This document shows, piece by piece, positions 19,139-29,079 of a stretch of DNA of 64,000 bases (its first letter is position 1; each line of letters begins with the position of its first letter). A model generated the notes under the pieces. That model had not been told where the DNA came from. It made no database searches and worked only from the letters and a program-made list of their open reading frames with translations. Origin of the DNA: an uncultured Bacteroidota bacterium (lineage in GTDB: Bacteria > Bacteroidota > Bacteroidia > Chitinophagales > Chitinophagaceae); contig CAIJFI010000007.1 in assembly GCA_903819975.1 (NCBI GenBank), positions 183,798 through 247,797 on the forward strand, written 5' to 3'. A program made the translations under genes and the position numbers.

Positions 19139-21058
19139 TTAAAATTTATTAGTCAATTTAAAAAAGAATCTAAGGATGGTCACATCATTAAACCAAATGA
19201 TGAAAAGCAAAATAATGCTTAATACCATAAATAAGATATAATACCCAACCTGTCCACTTTGTAACAATCTAATTTGTCTAGCGCTATATTGAACTAGTTT
19301 ACCAGTTCCATTCACAGCACCGTCAATAATATTTTTCTCAACAACTTCTTTTAAAAATCCAGCAAACTTATTGAATGGATTTAAAATAACAGCTTCGTAC
19401 AACTCGTCAATGTACCACTTGTTGTATAAAAATTTACCTATTGCGGTTTGTGGCTCACCATCGGCCTGTTTCTTGTACCTAGCTATTGCAATTAATAAAG
19501 CAATTAATGCGATAGAAACTGACACAGCCATTAATGCCCACTCTGTTTGATGAGATAAAGCAGCTTCATGTACTTCGCCAACAATTGGCACTAATTGATG
19601 AGATAGCCAATGATGACCTCCCATTAATTCTGGAACACCAATAGCACCAGCAATAGCACTAGCAACTGCTAATAGTATTAATGGCAAAGTCATTCCAAGT
19701 GGGCTCTCATGTAAATGATGTTCTTGCTCGGGTGTGCCTCTAAACTTTCCTAGGAAAGTAGTTGCATATAAACGGAACATATAAAATGCAGTCATTGCAG
19801 CACCTAATACTCCAAGCGCCCAGTATATTGGACTTTTAGCAAAAGCAGCTGCTAAGATTTCATCTTTTGAAAAGAAGCCACTAAATGGGGGAACTCCCGC
19901 AATAGCAATACATCCAATTAAGAAAGTAATGTGCGTAATAGGTAATTTAGATTTTAAACCACCCATTTTACGAATATCTTGTTCGTGGTGCATTGCATGT
20001 ATAACCGATCCTGCACCTAAGAATAATAAGGCTTTAAAAAAGGCGTGGGTAATTACATGGAACACTGCGCCAGAATACGCTCCTACACCTAATCCTAAAA
20101 ACATATAACCCAATTGACTAACTGTAGAGTAAGCCAATACTTTTTTAATATCGTTTTGCTTAATGGCAATTGTTGCAGCCAAAAGTGCAGTACTTATGCC
20201 TACTATTGCAACCACATGTTGCGTGAAATCACTTGCACTAAATAATATATTAGACCTTGTGATCATATAGATACCTGCTGTAACCATAGTTGCAGCATGG
20301 ATTAACGCAGAAACAGGAGTAGGACCCGCCATTGCATCAGGAAGCCATGTAAATAAAGGTATCTGTGCACTCTTACCCATTGCACCAACAAATAATAACA
20401 ATGTAATTGCGGTAATATCGGTTGATGATAATTTTGCTAAACTTTCCGCAGTTAAAACACTACCATAGCTTACAGTGCCTAATTTAACAATCAGCCAAAA
20501 AATAGCTAATAAAAATCCTAGGTCACCTATTCGGTTCATGATAAAGGCTTTCTTTGCAGCATAGTTGAAACTTGCATTAGTAAACCAATACCCAATTAAT
20601 AAATAAGAACATAAACCAACACCTTCCCATCCAATAAACATAATCACATAGTTGTCGCCTAGTACCAATAGCAACATAGAAAAAACGAATAAATTTAAAT
20701 AGGCAAAATAACGTGCATAATGAGGAGCTTCTTCGTCCTTCATGTAAGCTGTAGAATATAAATGAATCAAAGATCCAACGCCAGTTATCACTAATAAAAA
20801 TAGGCTTGACAAAGCATCCACTTTTAAATCAAAAGGGATTTTAAAGCTAGCTGTATTAATAAAATCAAAGTAATGTGCAGTTGCAGCGCCATTAGTTTGC
20901 ACATTTAAAAATGCTAGTATGCTAAATATAAAAGACATGACAATATAGCCAGTTGCCTTGTATGCAATTACTTTTTTACTCCAAATATTACGACCTAACC
21001 CGTTGAATAAAAATCCAATTAGAGGCCATAGTACTATTAATCCTATTATTAGTTTCAT
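19139..21058 (-). CDS. nuoL: NADH-quinone oxidoreductase subunit L
   Basis: The largest antiporter-like subunit (639 residues). It has the NuoL core (FIGWEGVGLCSYLLIG, PLFTWLPDAMAGPTPVSALIHAATMVTAG) and a long C-terminal extension (about 480-639) corresponding to the lateral helix that runs along the membrane arm, ending in one more membrane helix. It is 10 nt after nuoK. Role: proton translocation at the distal end of complex I. Confidence 0.97.
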   Translation of the reverse strand: MKLIIGLIVLWPLIGFLFNGLGRNIWSKKVIAYKATGYIVMSFIFSILAFLNVQTNGAATAHYFDFINTASFKIPFDLKVDALSSLFLLVITGVGSLIHLYSTAYMKDEEAPHYARYFAYLNLFVFSMLLLVLGDNYVIMFIGWEGVGLCSYLLIGYWFTNASFNYAAKKAFIMNRIGDLGFLLAIFWLIVKLGTVSYGSVLTAESLAKLSSTDITAITLLLFVGAMGKSAQIPLFTWLPDAMAGPTPVSALIHAATMVTAGIYMITRSNILFSASDFTQHVVAIVGISTALLAATIAIKQNDIKKVLAYSTVSQLGYMFLGLGVGAYSGAVFHVITHAFFKALLFLGAGSVIHAMHHEQDIRKMGGLKSKLPITHITFLIGCIAIAGVPPFSGFFSKDEILAAAFAKSPIYWALGVLGAAMTAFYMFRLYATTFLGKFRGTPEQEHHLHESPLGMTLPLILLAVASAIAGAIGVPELMGGHHWLSHQLVPIVGEVHEAALSHQTEWALMAVSVSIALIALLIAIARYKKQADGEPQTAIGKFLYNKWYIDELYEAVILNPFNKFAGFLKEVVEKNIIDGAVNGTGKLVQYSARQIRLLQSGQVGYYILFMVLSIILLFIIWFNDVTILRFFFKLTNKF

Positions 21059-21068
21059 GCGAAATGAA

Positions 21069-21404
21069 TTAATTCTTTAATCTATTTAAGAAATTGATAT
21101 CTACCGAATGTGTATTTCTAAACATCATTACAATAATTGCCAAACCAACACTTACTTCGGCTGCAGCTACTACCATAATAAAGAATACAAAAATTTGTGC
21201 ATCTATCCCAGCTGTGCTAGCAGGTGAAACTTGTAACGCAGCACCATGATACATTTTAGAAAATGCCACCAAAAGTAAATTAACCGCGTTTAACATTAAC
21301 TCAATGCACATAAATACAATAATGGCATTACGTCTTGTTAAAACACCTATCACGCCAATGCTAAATAGTGTCAAACATAAAAAGATATAATATTGAATAG
21401 GCAT
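21069..21404 (-). CDS. nuoK: NADH-quinone oxidoreductase subunit K
   Basis: A small membrane subunit (111 residues, three helices). The conserved glutamates in [20 protein letters not shown] and in [16 protein letters not shown] mark the proton pathway of NuoK. It sits between nuoJ (36-nt gap) and nuoL. Confidence 0.95.
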   Translation of the reverse strand: MPIQYYIFLCLTLFSIGVIGVLTRRNAIIVFMCIELMLNAVNLLLVAFSKMYHGAALQVSPASTAGIDAQIFVFFIMVVAAAEVSVGLAIIVMMFRNTHSVDINFLNRLKN

Positions 21405-21440
21405 GTGAAATATTTTTATTTAATTATTTATTTTCTTAGT

Positions 21441-21941
21441 TTATTTTTTACCAATGATTACTGCCCCTACCATCGCGCTCAAAAACAAAACACTACTAAT
21501 TTCAAATGGAACTACATAATCGCTAAATAAAGCTTTACCCAATGGATGAATTAATCCAATTGTTCCTTCCTTCATTAATACTTGCTTGCCCTCTAATTGT
21601 ACTGTTTGTTTTACCAATGCAATTAGTAATGTCAATAAACTTCCGCCAGACAATACGCCTATAAATTTTACAAGCAATTTTTTCTGAGGCTCGTTATCTG
21701 ATTTTACATTCATTAACATAATTACAAACAAGAACAATACCATTATGGCGCCTGCATAAACAATAATGTTTACGATGGCCAAGAATTGGGCATTTAATAA
21801 AATATAATGTCCTGAGATAGCAAAGAATACCAATATCAACCACAATACACTGTGAATTGGATTCTTACTCACCAAAACCATTATAGCACTTACAACTGCG
21901 AAAGCAGATAAAGCATAAAATAAAATTTCTAATGTATTCAT
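21441..21941 (-). CDS. nuoJ: NADH-quinone oxidoreductase subunit J
   Basis: A 166-residue membrane subunit with five helices. The conserved segment VNIIVYAGAIMVLFLFVIMLMN is the TM3 pi-bulge region involved in coupling quinone chemistry to proton pumping. It is 5 nt after nuoI and 36 nt before nuoK. Confidence 0.95.
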   Translation of the reverse strand: MNTLEILFYALSAFAVVSAIMVLVSKNPIHSVLWLILVFFAISGHYILLNAQFLAIVNIIVYAGAIMVLFLFVIMLMNVKSDNEPQKKLLVKFIGVLSGGSLLTLLIALVKQTVQLEGKQVLMKEGTIGLIHPLGKALFSDYVVPFEISSVLFLSAMVGAVIIGKK

Positions 21942-21946
21942 ATCAA

Positions 21947-22483
21947 TTAGGCTTCTACTCCTTTTGCCTCAGCAAAAGCACTTGCTTCTGTCTTTGGATT
22001 AGGAATTAATAAATCAGATTTTGCATAAATAAATCCTTTACGCGTAAAGTTCGCTGGAGCAAAAGTTTCACTTAAATAAATAGCGTCTTTTGGACAGGCG
22101 TCTTCACATAAACCACAGAATATACAACGCAACATATTAATTTCATATTTCGCTGCATATTTTTCTTCTCTATACATTGTTTCCTCTCCCTCTACTCTTT
22201 CTGCCGCTTCCATTGTAATAGCTTCTGCAGGACATGCCACTGCACATAGTCCACATGCAGTACAACGCTCACGACCTTCTTCGTCTCGGTTTAAAACGTG
22301 AAGCCCGCGAAAAACTGGACTAAACTCACGCTTTTCTTCCGGGTAGCGAATTGTTGGTTGCTTCTTAAACATGTGACTAAAAGTAATCATCATGCCCTTG
22401 ATAATATTAATCAAATACAAACGCTCCAAAAGCGTCATTGGCTTTCGGTTTACTGCTTGTGCTTTGTTGGTTAATGCTTGCAT
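21947..22483 (-). CDS. nuoI: NADH-quinone oxidoreductase subunit I (two [4Fe-4S] clusters)
   Basis: A 178-residue peripheral-arm protein with two ferredoxin-type motifs, CTACGLCAVACP and CIFCGLCEDACP, binding clusters N6a and N6b on the electron path to the quinone site. The N-terminal 50 residues include the amphipathic membrane-contact segment (IIKGMMITFSHMF). It sits between nuoH and nuoJ. Confidence 0.96.
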   Translation of the reverse strand: MQALTNKAQAVNRKPMTLLERLYLINIIKGMMITFSHMFKKQPTIRYPEEKREFSPVFRGLHVLNRDEEGRERCTACGLCAVACPAEAITMEAAERVEGEETMYREEKYAAKYEINMLRCIFCGLCEDACPKDAIYLSETFAPANFTRKGFIYAKSDLLIPNPKTEASAFAEAKGVEA

Positions 22484-22509
22484 GGTATTCTAAAAAAAAT
22501 TATTTAATG

Positions 22510-23553
22510 TTATAATTTGGCTAAGATAACTGCACCTGTTAGGAGCATATTAAACAATGCCAATGGTATTAATGTTTTCCAACCTAAACCCATTAATTGG
22601 TCGTATCTAAAACGTGGAATAGTCCAACGAATCCACATAAATAAGAATATAAATAATACAATCTTAATTAATAAAGTTCCTACTCCAATCATAGCTGCAA
22701 TATTAGGTGCAACACTTGCTTCATTAAAGAAAGGCAAGTCGTAACCACCAAAATACATGGAAGCCATTATCGCACTGCTCATGATCATATTGATATACTC
22801 TGCGAACAAATAAAATCCTAATTTCATTGAAGAGTACTCCTGGTGATATCCAAAATTTAATTCATTTTCTGCCTCAGGTAAATCGAATGGTGTTCTGTTG
22901 CACTCAGCCATTGCTGTTATAAAGAAAATTAAAAAGCCTAATGGCTGATAAACTACATTCCACCAATGTCCTTGTACTTGTTGTTCAACAATAGTTTTTA
23001 AACTTAATGAGCCTGTTGTCATTAATAAAGCGATTAACGCTAATCCCATTGCCAACTCATAGCTGATAGCTTGAGATGCTGCACGTAAGGCAGACATTAA
23101 TGAGAATTTATTATTTGAAGCCCATCCGCCAATCATTATACCATACACGCCCATACTTACTACGGCAAACACGTACAAGATGCCAATGTTAACATCAGCA
23201 ATTTGTAATTCAACGTGACGGCCAAATACATCCAAAGCAGATCCCCAAGGAATTACTGCACAAGTCATCAAGCTAGCTGTCATCGCTAATCCTGGGCCTA
23301 AAATAAATAACCACTTATTTGCTTGGCTAGGAATAATTTCTTCCTTCATTATTAATTTCAATCCATCGGCCAATGGTTGTAATAAACCAAAAGGACCAGC
23401 ACGGCTTGGACCTGGACGGTCTTGTAAAATAGCGGCCACTTTACGCTCTCCAAATGTGGTATACAAGGCAATACCTAAACTAGCGAAAACAACAATGGCA
23501 ATCATTATTAATTTCTCTATGATAAAGCCCCAATCAAGTGCAAGAATTGTCAT
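22510..23553 (-). CDS. nuoH: NADH-quinone oxidoreductase subunit H
   Basis: A 347-residue membrane subunit with about eight helices forming the quinone chamber floor. Landmarks are GERKVAAILQDRPGPSRAGPFGLLQPLADGLKL and AECNRTPFDLPEAENEL, the conserved acidic quinone-proximal loops. It is 35 nt after nuoG and 26 nt before nuoI. Confidence 0.97.
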   Translation of the reverse strand: MTILALDWGFIIEKLIMIAIVVFASLGIALYTTFGERKVAAILQDRPGPSRAGPFGLLQPLADGLKLIMKEEIIPSQANKWLFILGPGLAMTASLMTCAVIPWGSALDVFGRHVELQIADVNIGILYVFAVVSMGVYGIMIGGWASNNKFSLMSALRAASQAISYELAMGLALIALLMTTGSLSLKTIVEQQVQGHWWNVVYQPLGFLIFFITAMAECNRTPFDLPEAENELNFGYHQEYSSMKLGFYLFAEYINMIMSSAIMASMYFGGYDLPFFNEASVAPNIAAMIGVGTLLIKIVLFIFLFMWIRWTIPRFRYDQLMGLGWKTLIPLALFNMLLTGAVILAKL

Positions 23554-23588
23554 GCTATAAAAATTAGTTATAAATATTATTGTCGCAA

Positions 23589-24713
23589 TTAAGCGTTCTG
23601 GTTTTTATTGTTAAATGTATCTCCATGAGATGGTCCATGAATTTGACCTAAATGAACATTAGGTTGATTCACTTCACTCTCATCATGAATATCCATTAAT
23701 AAATGTGGGGCTCTTCCGCCATTTACTGCTTTAAATGTTTCAGTTGGCTTAGTCGTTCCTACATTACCTGCATAGTGGCCTTGGGAAATAACCGATGCAC
23801 GACTAATTTCACGAGGGCCTTCTATTACCCAGTCACTTGCTTCCTTTTTATCAAAACGACAAGTATTACAAATCCATCCTGGCTTACCTTCTGGCGTATC
23901 TTCAATCTCCCCCCACTCATCCTTGCGCGCTGTCACTCTATAAACCTCATCTCCTCTATTCCATAAAGTCACACGACCAGAACATGTTGGACAATCTCTA
24001 TGTGCATCCATTGGTTTCAAGAACCATACACGATTTTTAAAACGGAAAGTTTTGTCTGTTAATGCACCTACTGGACATACATCAATTACGTTTCCAATAA
24101 ACTCATTGTCTAAACTCTTCTCAATATGTGTTGCAATTTCTGCATGATCTCCTCTATCTAATATACCATGTACACGCTTATTAGTTAATTGATCTGCAGT
24201 AAATACACAACGGTAACATAATATACAACGCGTCATATGCAATTGTATATTTTCACCTAAGTCATGTTTTTTGAAAGTTCTTTTTTGGAATTCAAATCTC
24301 GTTTTTGATTTGCCATGATCAAAACTCAAATCTTGTAAATGGCACTCACCAGCCTGGTCGCATATTGGACAATCCAATGGATGGTTTAATAATAAAAACT
24401 CTACTACGCCTGCACGTGCATCAACTACTTTATCGCTCGTAATGTTTTTTACTTCCATTCCATCCATCACGGTAGTACGACAAGATGCTACTAATTTAGG
24501 CATAGGTCTTGGGTCCTTTTCGGAACCCTTTGACACTTCTACCAAACAAGTACGACATTTTCCACCACTTCCTTTTAATTTGCTGTAATAGCACATTGCA
24601 GGAGGGGCAACTTGACCACCAATTTGACGTGCTGCTTGCAAAATAGTAGTGCCCGCTGGAACCTCTATTGTGATGCCGTCAACTGTTACTTTAAATAATG
24701 TTTGTTCGCTCAT
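23589..24713 (-). CDS. nuoG: NADH-quinone oxidoreductase subunit G, short form
   Basis: A 374-residue iron-sulfur subunit. Visible ligands: Cys41/53/56/78 ([2Fe-2S]), His111 with Cys115/118/124 (N3-type [4Fe-4S]) and Cys163/166/169/213 (N4-type [4Fe-4S]). After these, CPTC (241-244) and CNTC (282-285) form a separate pair of CxxC motifs. The large molybdopterin-oxidoreductase fold that makes many NuoG proteins 700-900 residues long is absent, and the last 90 residues look low in conservation. Short NuoG is, to my knowledge, usual in this phylum, so this is not a truncation by mutation. It follows nuoF by 16 nt. Confidence 0.93.
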   Translation of the reverse strand: MSEQTLFKVTVDGITIEVPAGTTILQAARQIGGQVAPPAMCYYSKLKGSGGKCRTCLVEVSKGSEKDPRPMPKLVASCRTTVMDGMEVKNITSDKVVDARAGVVEFLLLNHPLDCPICDQAGECHLQDLSFDHGKSKTRFEFQKRTFKKHDLGENIQLHMTRCILCYRCVFTADQLTNKRVHGILDRGDHAEIATHIEKSLDNEFIGNVIDVCPVGALTDKTFRFKNRVWFLKPMDAHRDCPTCSGRVTLWNRGDEVYRVTARKDEWGEIEDTPEGKPGWICNTCRFDKKEASDWVIEGPREISRASVISQGHYAGNVGTTKPTETFKAVNGGRAPHLLMDIHDESEVNQPNVHLGQIHGPSHGDTFNNKNQNA

Positions 24714-24729
24714 AGTTTATCTTTCTATG

Positions 24730-26082
24730 TTATGCAGGTACATGAATTGGATCTGCATAGTGTTGTAAACCAAAATTGCTTGTTTGTGATAATTCAGGAT
24801 TATTTACATGCCATTCAAACTCGTCACGGAAATGACGAATAGCTGCAGCAACTGGCCATGAAGCCGCGTCGCCTAATGGACAAATAGTATTCCCTTCTAT
24901 CTTTCTTTGAATATCCCACAGTAAATCAATATCACTTATCTCCCCTTTACCGCTTTCAATTTTTTGTAAAATCTTTTCCATCCAGCCAGTACCTTCTCTA
25001 CATGGAGAACATTGACCACAACTTTCATGACGATAGAATCTTGCTAAAGTCAATGTGTTTTTTACAATACATTGATCTTCGTCTAAAACAATAAATCCGC
25101 CAGAACCTAACATAGAGCCAGTTGCAAAACCACCATCACTTAAACTTTCATAGTTCATGTAACGCGTTTCACCCTTAGCTGTTTTCAATAATAAATTTGC
25201 AGGTAAAATTGGTACAGATGACCCACCAGGGATACAAGCTTTTAATCGCTTGCCTCCTTTAATTCCACCACAATACTCGTCGCTATAAATAAATTCCTCT
25301 ACCGAAATAGTCATGTCAATTTCGTATACGCCTGGCTTATTAATATTACCACATGCCGAAATTAATTTTGTACCTGTTGATTTGCCCACGCCAATTTTAG
25401 CATACTCATCACCTCCGATATTAATGATTGGTACAATCGCTGCTAAGGTTTCTACATTGTTTACCACAGTTGGGCGCATCCATAAACCTTGAATCGCAGG
25501 AAACGGAGGCTTAATACGAGGATTGCCTCTTTTGCCTTCTAATGATTCAATCAATGCAGTTTCTTCACCACAGATATACGCACCACCACCACGTTGAACA
25601 TTTATATTACAATCAAAGCCAGTACCTAAAATATTTTTTCCTAAAAATCCATTTGCTTTTGCTTCGTTAATAGCTTCTTCTAAAATATCTGGAATCCATG
25701 CATACTCACCTCTGATATAAATATAAGTGTCATTAGATCCTAATGCATAACTTGAAATAATTAAACCCTCTATTAATAAGTGTGGCAAAAATTCCATCAA
25801 GTATCTATCCTTAAAAGTGCCCGGTTCGCTTTCATCCGCATTACAAACCAAGTGACGTGGAACGCCTTCTGGCTTAGCAATAAAACTCCATTTCATTCCG
25901 GTTGGGAAACCTGCACCACCTCTACCTCTTAATCCACTCTTTTTCACTTCTTCCACAATGGCTTCTGTGCTCATTTCTTTCAAAGCTTTTTCTACAGCAC
26001 GGTAACCACCCTCACGACGATAAACATCATAAGTGCGAATCCCTGGTACATTTGCCTTGTCTAATAATAATTTTACGCCCAT
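24730..26082 (-). CDS. nuoF: NADH-quinone oxidoreductase subunit F (NADH/FMN-binding)
   Basis: The 450-residue NADH dehydrogenase subunit. The FMN/NADH-binding glycine-rich loop is GRGGAGFP (53-60), with NADESEPGTFKDR and ICGEETALIESLEG following. The C-terminal ESCGQCSPCREGTGW plus a later Cys (TICPLGD) bind [4Fe-4S] cluster N3 (bacterial N3/F). Its presence with NuoE shows that this complex I oxidises NADH, unlike the 11-subunit ferredoxin types. Confidence 0.97.
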   Translation of the reverse strand: MGVKLLLDKANVPGIRTYDVYRREGGYRAVEKALKEMSTEAIVEEVKKSGLRGRGGAGFPTGMKWSFIAKPEGVPRHLVCNADESEPGTFKDRYLMEFLPHLLIEGLIISSYALGSNDTYIYIRGEYAWIPDILEEAINEAKANGFLGKNILGTGFDCNINVQRGGGAYICGEETALIESLEGKRGNPRIKPPFPAIQGLWMRPTVVNNVETLAAIVPIINIGGDEYAKIGVGKSTGTKLISACGNINKPGVYEIDMTISVEEFIYSDEYCGGIKGGKRLKACIPGGSSVPILPANLLLKTAKGETRYMNYESLSDGGFATGSMLGSGGFIVLDEDQCIVKNTLTLARFYRHESCGQCSPCREGTGWMEKILQKIESGKGEISDIDLLWDIQRKIEGNTICPLGDAASWPVAAAIRHFRDEFEWHVNNPELSQTSNFGLQHYADPIHVPA

Positions 26083-26108
26083 TTTAATATATTTAATTCA
26101 GGTGTTTA

Positions 26109-26609
26109 TTAATTGCTTGCAGCTTCTGCTCGGTATGCTGCAATAATGCTATCTACTTTTTCTTTTGTCAAATGCTCTTTATATATTTTGCCTACCTGCA
26201 TCATTGGTGCATAACCACACGCCCCTAAACATTCTACTAATTTTAAAGTAAACAAGCCATCCTTTGTTGTTTCACCTGGCTTAATGTCTAATGTTTTTTT
26301 GATGTATTCAATAATATTATCTGAACCACTAATCATACAAGGACCGGTTTGACAAACTTCAAAAACAAATTTGCCAACTGGTTTTAAATTATACATGCTG
26401 TAAAAAGTAGCCACTTCATATACCTCAATAGGTTCAATACTTAATAAGCTTGCAACATAATCCAATGCCTCGGTTGATAACCATCCGCCAAAGCTTTCTT
26501 GTGCCAAATGCAAAGCTGGAAGCAATGCGCTTTTTTGTTTTCCTTCTGGATAACGTGCAACCAAGCGTTTAAACTCAGTCATTTGTGTATCGTTAAAAAT
26601 AGTAGCCAT
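26109..26609 (-). CDS. nuoE: NADH-quinone oxidoreductase subunit E
   Basis: A 166-residue thioredoxin-fold protein. Cys residues in CQTGPCMISG and in VECLGACGYAP bind the [2Fe-2S] cluster N1a next to NuoF. An N-terminal helical bundle (YPEGKQKSALLPALHLAQE) is typical. It is separated from nuoD by 57 nt that include a small hairpin. Confidence 0.96.
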   Translation of the reverse strand: MATIFNDTQMTEFKRLVARYPEGKQKSALLPALHLAQESFGGWLSTEALDYVASLLSIEPIEVYEVATFYSMYNLKPVGKFVFEVCQTGPCMISGSDNIIEYIKKTLDIKPGETTKDGLFTLKLVECLGACGYAPMMQVGKIYKEHLTKEKVDSIIAAYRAEAASN

Positions 26610-26666
26610 ATATAAAACTTTCTTTTTTCAATAATTCAATTTCGCAACTATCGGTTGCACAATTTA

Positions 26667-27893
26667 TTATGCGTCTAACTCTCCCGCAATCAAATTCAAA
26701 CTACTCATTGTTACTACTGCATCACTCAACATGCCACCAGTGATTAATTCGGGATATGCCTGATAGTAAATAAAACAAGGGCGACGGAAATGCAAGCGGA
26801 AAGGAGTACGTCCACCATCACTAATTAAATAAAAACCTAGTTCGCCATTAGCACCTTCAATTGGGTTATAGATTTGTCCTTTTGGTAAATCAATTTCGCC
26901 CATGATAATCTTGAAATGCCAGATTAATGCTTCCATATTTGAATAAACATCTTCTTTTTTTGGAAGATAATATTCTGGAACATCAGCATGGAAAATTTCA
27001 GATTCTGCTCCTTTAAATGATTGTACTTTTTCGTAAGCTTGCTTAAGAATAGAAAGACTTTGCCACATTTCTGCATTACGCACTAAAAAACGATCGTAGT
27101 TATCTCCTGTAGTTCCCACTGGCACAGTAAAATCAAAATCTTGATAGCTACTATATGGATTCGCAACACGCACATCATAGTCTACACCAGCAGCACGCAA
27201 ATTAGGACCAGTAAAGCCATAATTCATTGCACGTGCAGCACTAATTCCACCAGTGCCTTGCGTACGCTCCATAAAAATACGGTTACGCGTAAATAAATTT
27301 TCGAACTCCTTTAATACTTTAGGATACTCACTTAAGAATTTCTCGAGTTTCGTAAACGCTGTATTTGTGAAATTCCTTTCAAAGCCGCCAATACGCCCAA
27401 TATTAGTAGTAAGACGGGACCCGCATACTTCTTCATATATTTCATAAATTAATTCTCTGTATTGCATTACATATAAGAAACCGGTATAAGCACCTGTATC
27501 CACGCCTACAATCGAATTACAAATTAGGTGATCCGATATACGCGCCAATTCCATAATAATAATACGCAAGTAGTCTACACGTTTTGGTGTTTCTACCTTT
27601 AAAAATTTTTCGCAGGTCAAATGCCATCCCATATTATTTAATGGACTACTACAATAATTTAAACGGTCTGTAATTGGAGTAATTTGATATAGATTTCTAC
27701 GCTCAGCCAATTTTTCAAAAGCACGGTGAATAAATCCTACCGATTGCTCTGTTGAAACAACACGCTCTCCATCAATTTCCATGATATTCTGAAATACACC
27801 ATGTGTTGCAGGGTGTGTAGGACCAAAGTTTAAGGTCGTGGTCTTTTTTTCAATTGACCCTTCAGGTAATGTTATATTGTGTTGTGCTTCCAT
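26667..27893 (-). CDS. nuoD: NADH-quinone oxidoreductase subunit D
   Basis: A 408-residue subunit related to the large subunit of [NiFe] hydrogenases that, with NuoB, lines the quinone site. Landmarks are LNFGPTHPATHGVFQ (quinone-binding His region), IHRAFEKLAERRNLYQ and the C-terminal LIAGELDA with its conserved Asp. It is separate from nuoC (43-nt gap) rather than fused as in E. coli. Confidence 0.97.
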   Translation of the reverse strand: MEAQHNITLPEGSIEKKTTTLNFGPTHPATHGVFQNIMEIDGERVVSTEQSVGFIHRAFEKLAERRNLYQITPITDRLNYCSSPLNNMGWHLTCEKFLKVETPKRVDYLRIIIMELARISDHLICNSIVGVDTGAYTGFLYVMQYRELIYEIYEEVCGSRLTTNIGRIGGFERNFTNTAFTKLEKFLSEYPKVLKEFENLFTRNRIFMERTQGTGGISAARAMNYGFTGPNLRAAGVDYDVRVANPYSSYQDFDFTVPVGTTGDNYDRFLVRNAEMWQSLSILKQAYEKVQSFKGAESEIFHADVPEYYLPKKEDVYSNMEALIWHFKIIMGEIDLPKGQIYNPIEGANGELGFYLISDGGRTPFRLHFRRPCFIYYQAYPELITGGMLSDAVVTMSSLNLIAGELDA

Positions 27894-27936
27894 ATATTAT
27901 GAGTTGCTCTGTTCTTAATTAAATTATTGAAATGTA

Positions 27937-28437
27937 CTATCCTCTTCCAAACATTTCATCGTCCTTGTCAATTCTTGTTTGATCTTCCAATGGAAACTCT
28001 TTTCTCATTGGAAAATAATCCATTTCTTCTACATTCAAAATGCGCTTTAAATTAGGGTGTCCTATAAAATTGATTCCAAAGAAATCATAGGTTTCACGCT
28101 CCATCCAATTGGCAGCCTCAAATAATTTTGACGCAGTAAATACATCCGGCTTTGCCATTGGTACAGCAACAGAGAGACGTAAACGAATGTTTTCAACAAA
28201 ATTATGCAAATGATAAACCACTACTAGTTCGGCATCTTTATTGTCAGGATAATTAACGCCACACAAATCAGTTAAAAAATTAAATCCCAATTCGTCAAAC
28301 AAATATTGCATCACTTTTAAATTAAGTGCTGCAGGCGATTCAAAAGAAAGCATTCCTGTTTCTGTAGAAAAAGCATATACTTGATCTGCAAATTTTTCTT
28401 CTAATTGCGTTTGTATAGTTTCGTTTGTTAAAGACAT
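27937..28437 (-). CDS. nuoC: NADH-quinone oxidoreductase subunit C
   Basis: A 166-residue peripheral-arm structural subunit. The signature is near the C-terminus: NWMERETYDFFGINFIGHPNLKRI, followed by FPMRKEFPLEDQTR. It is not fused to NuoD. It is 29 nt after nuoB. Confidence 0.95.
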   Translation of the reverse strand: MSLTNETIQTQLEEKFADQVYAFSTETGMLSFESPAALNLKVMQYLFDELGFNFLTDLCGVNYPDNKDAELVVVYHLHNFVENIRLRLSVAVPMAKPDVFTASKLFEAANWMERETYDFFGINFIGHPNLKRILNVEEMDYFPMRKEFPLEDQTRIDKDDEMFGRG

Positions 28438-28466
28438 TTTATAAAAAATAATAATTTAAAATATAA

Positions 28467-29054
28467 CTATTGTATACCGTAGCTATTTAATAATTCCTTG
28501 TACTGATCCCCATTACGACGACGAATACTTTCTTGCCCAACTAAATCTTGAATTTTCATAAAACCATCAATGATAGCTTCTGGTCTTGGAGGACAACCCG
28601 GAACATACACATCTACAGGAATCACTTGATCAATGCCTTGCAACACACTATAGGTGTCAAATATACCACCACTACAAGCACATGCACCTACCGAAATAAC
28701 CCAACGCGGTTCGGCCATTTGCAAATACACCTGTCTTAAAACTGGCGCCATTTTTTTTGAAATAGTACCCATTACCATTAACAAATCACATTGACGTGGA
28801 GAGAAACCAACACGCTCAGAGCCAAAACGAGATAAGTCATAGTGTGATGCCATTGTAGCCATGAATTCAATTCCACAACATGACGTTGCAAATGGCAAAG
28901 GCCATAAAGAATTCTTACGTGCTAAGCCAACCACCGAACTTAATTGTGTTGCGAAAAATCCTTCTCCACCAATTCCATCAGGTGCTGGTGCCATTGAAAT
29001 TGCATCTGCTATTTCAGCTTCTTTTGGATGAATATTAAATCTTACTGGACGCAT
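28467..29054 (-). CDS. nuoB: NADH-quinone oxidoreductase subunit B
   Basis: A 195-residue subunit carrying cluster N2, the last iron-sulfur centre before quinone. The ligands are the tandem Cys of ATSCCGIEFMA, a Cys in VGACACSGG and one in VPGCPPRPEAI. It follows nuoA by 25 nt. Confidence 0.97.
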   Translation of the reverse strand: MRPVRFNIHPKEAEIADAISMAPAPDGIGGEGFFATQLSSVVGLARKNSLWPLPFATSCCGIEFMATMASHYDLSRFGSERVGFSPRQCDLLMVMGTISKKMAPVLRQVYLQMAEPRWVISVGACACSGGIFDTYSVLQGIDQVIPVDVYVPGCPPRPEAIIDGFMKIQDLVGQESIRRRNGDQYKELLNSYGIQ

Positions 29055-29079
29055 AAATTATGCTTTGAATTTTAATAAA

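Noticed and set aside
23589..24713. nuoG as a frameshifted or truncated gene
   Set aside because: nuoH starts 35 nt later, leaving no remnant of a lost domain, and short NuoG fits what is known of the phylum.
26644..26658. Small hairpin (GCAAC/GTTGC) between nuoD and nuoE
   Set aside because: Five base pairs without a U tract in a cotranscribed operon; too weak to call a regulatory element.
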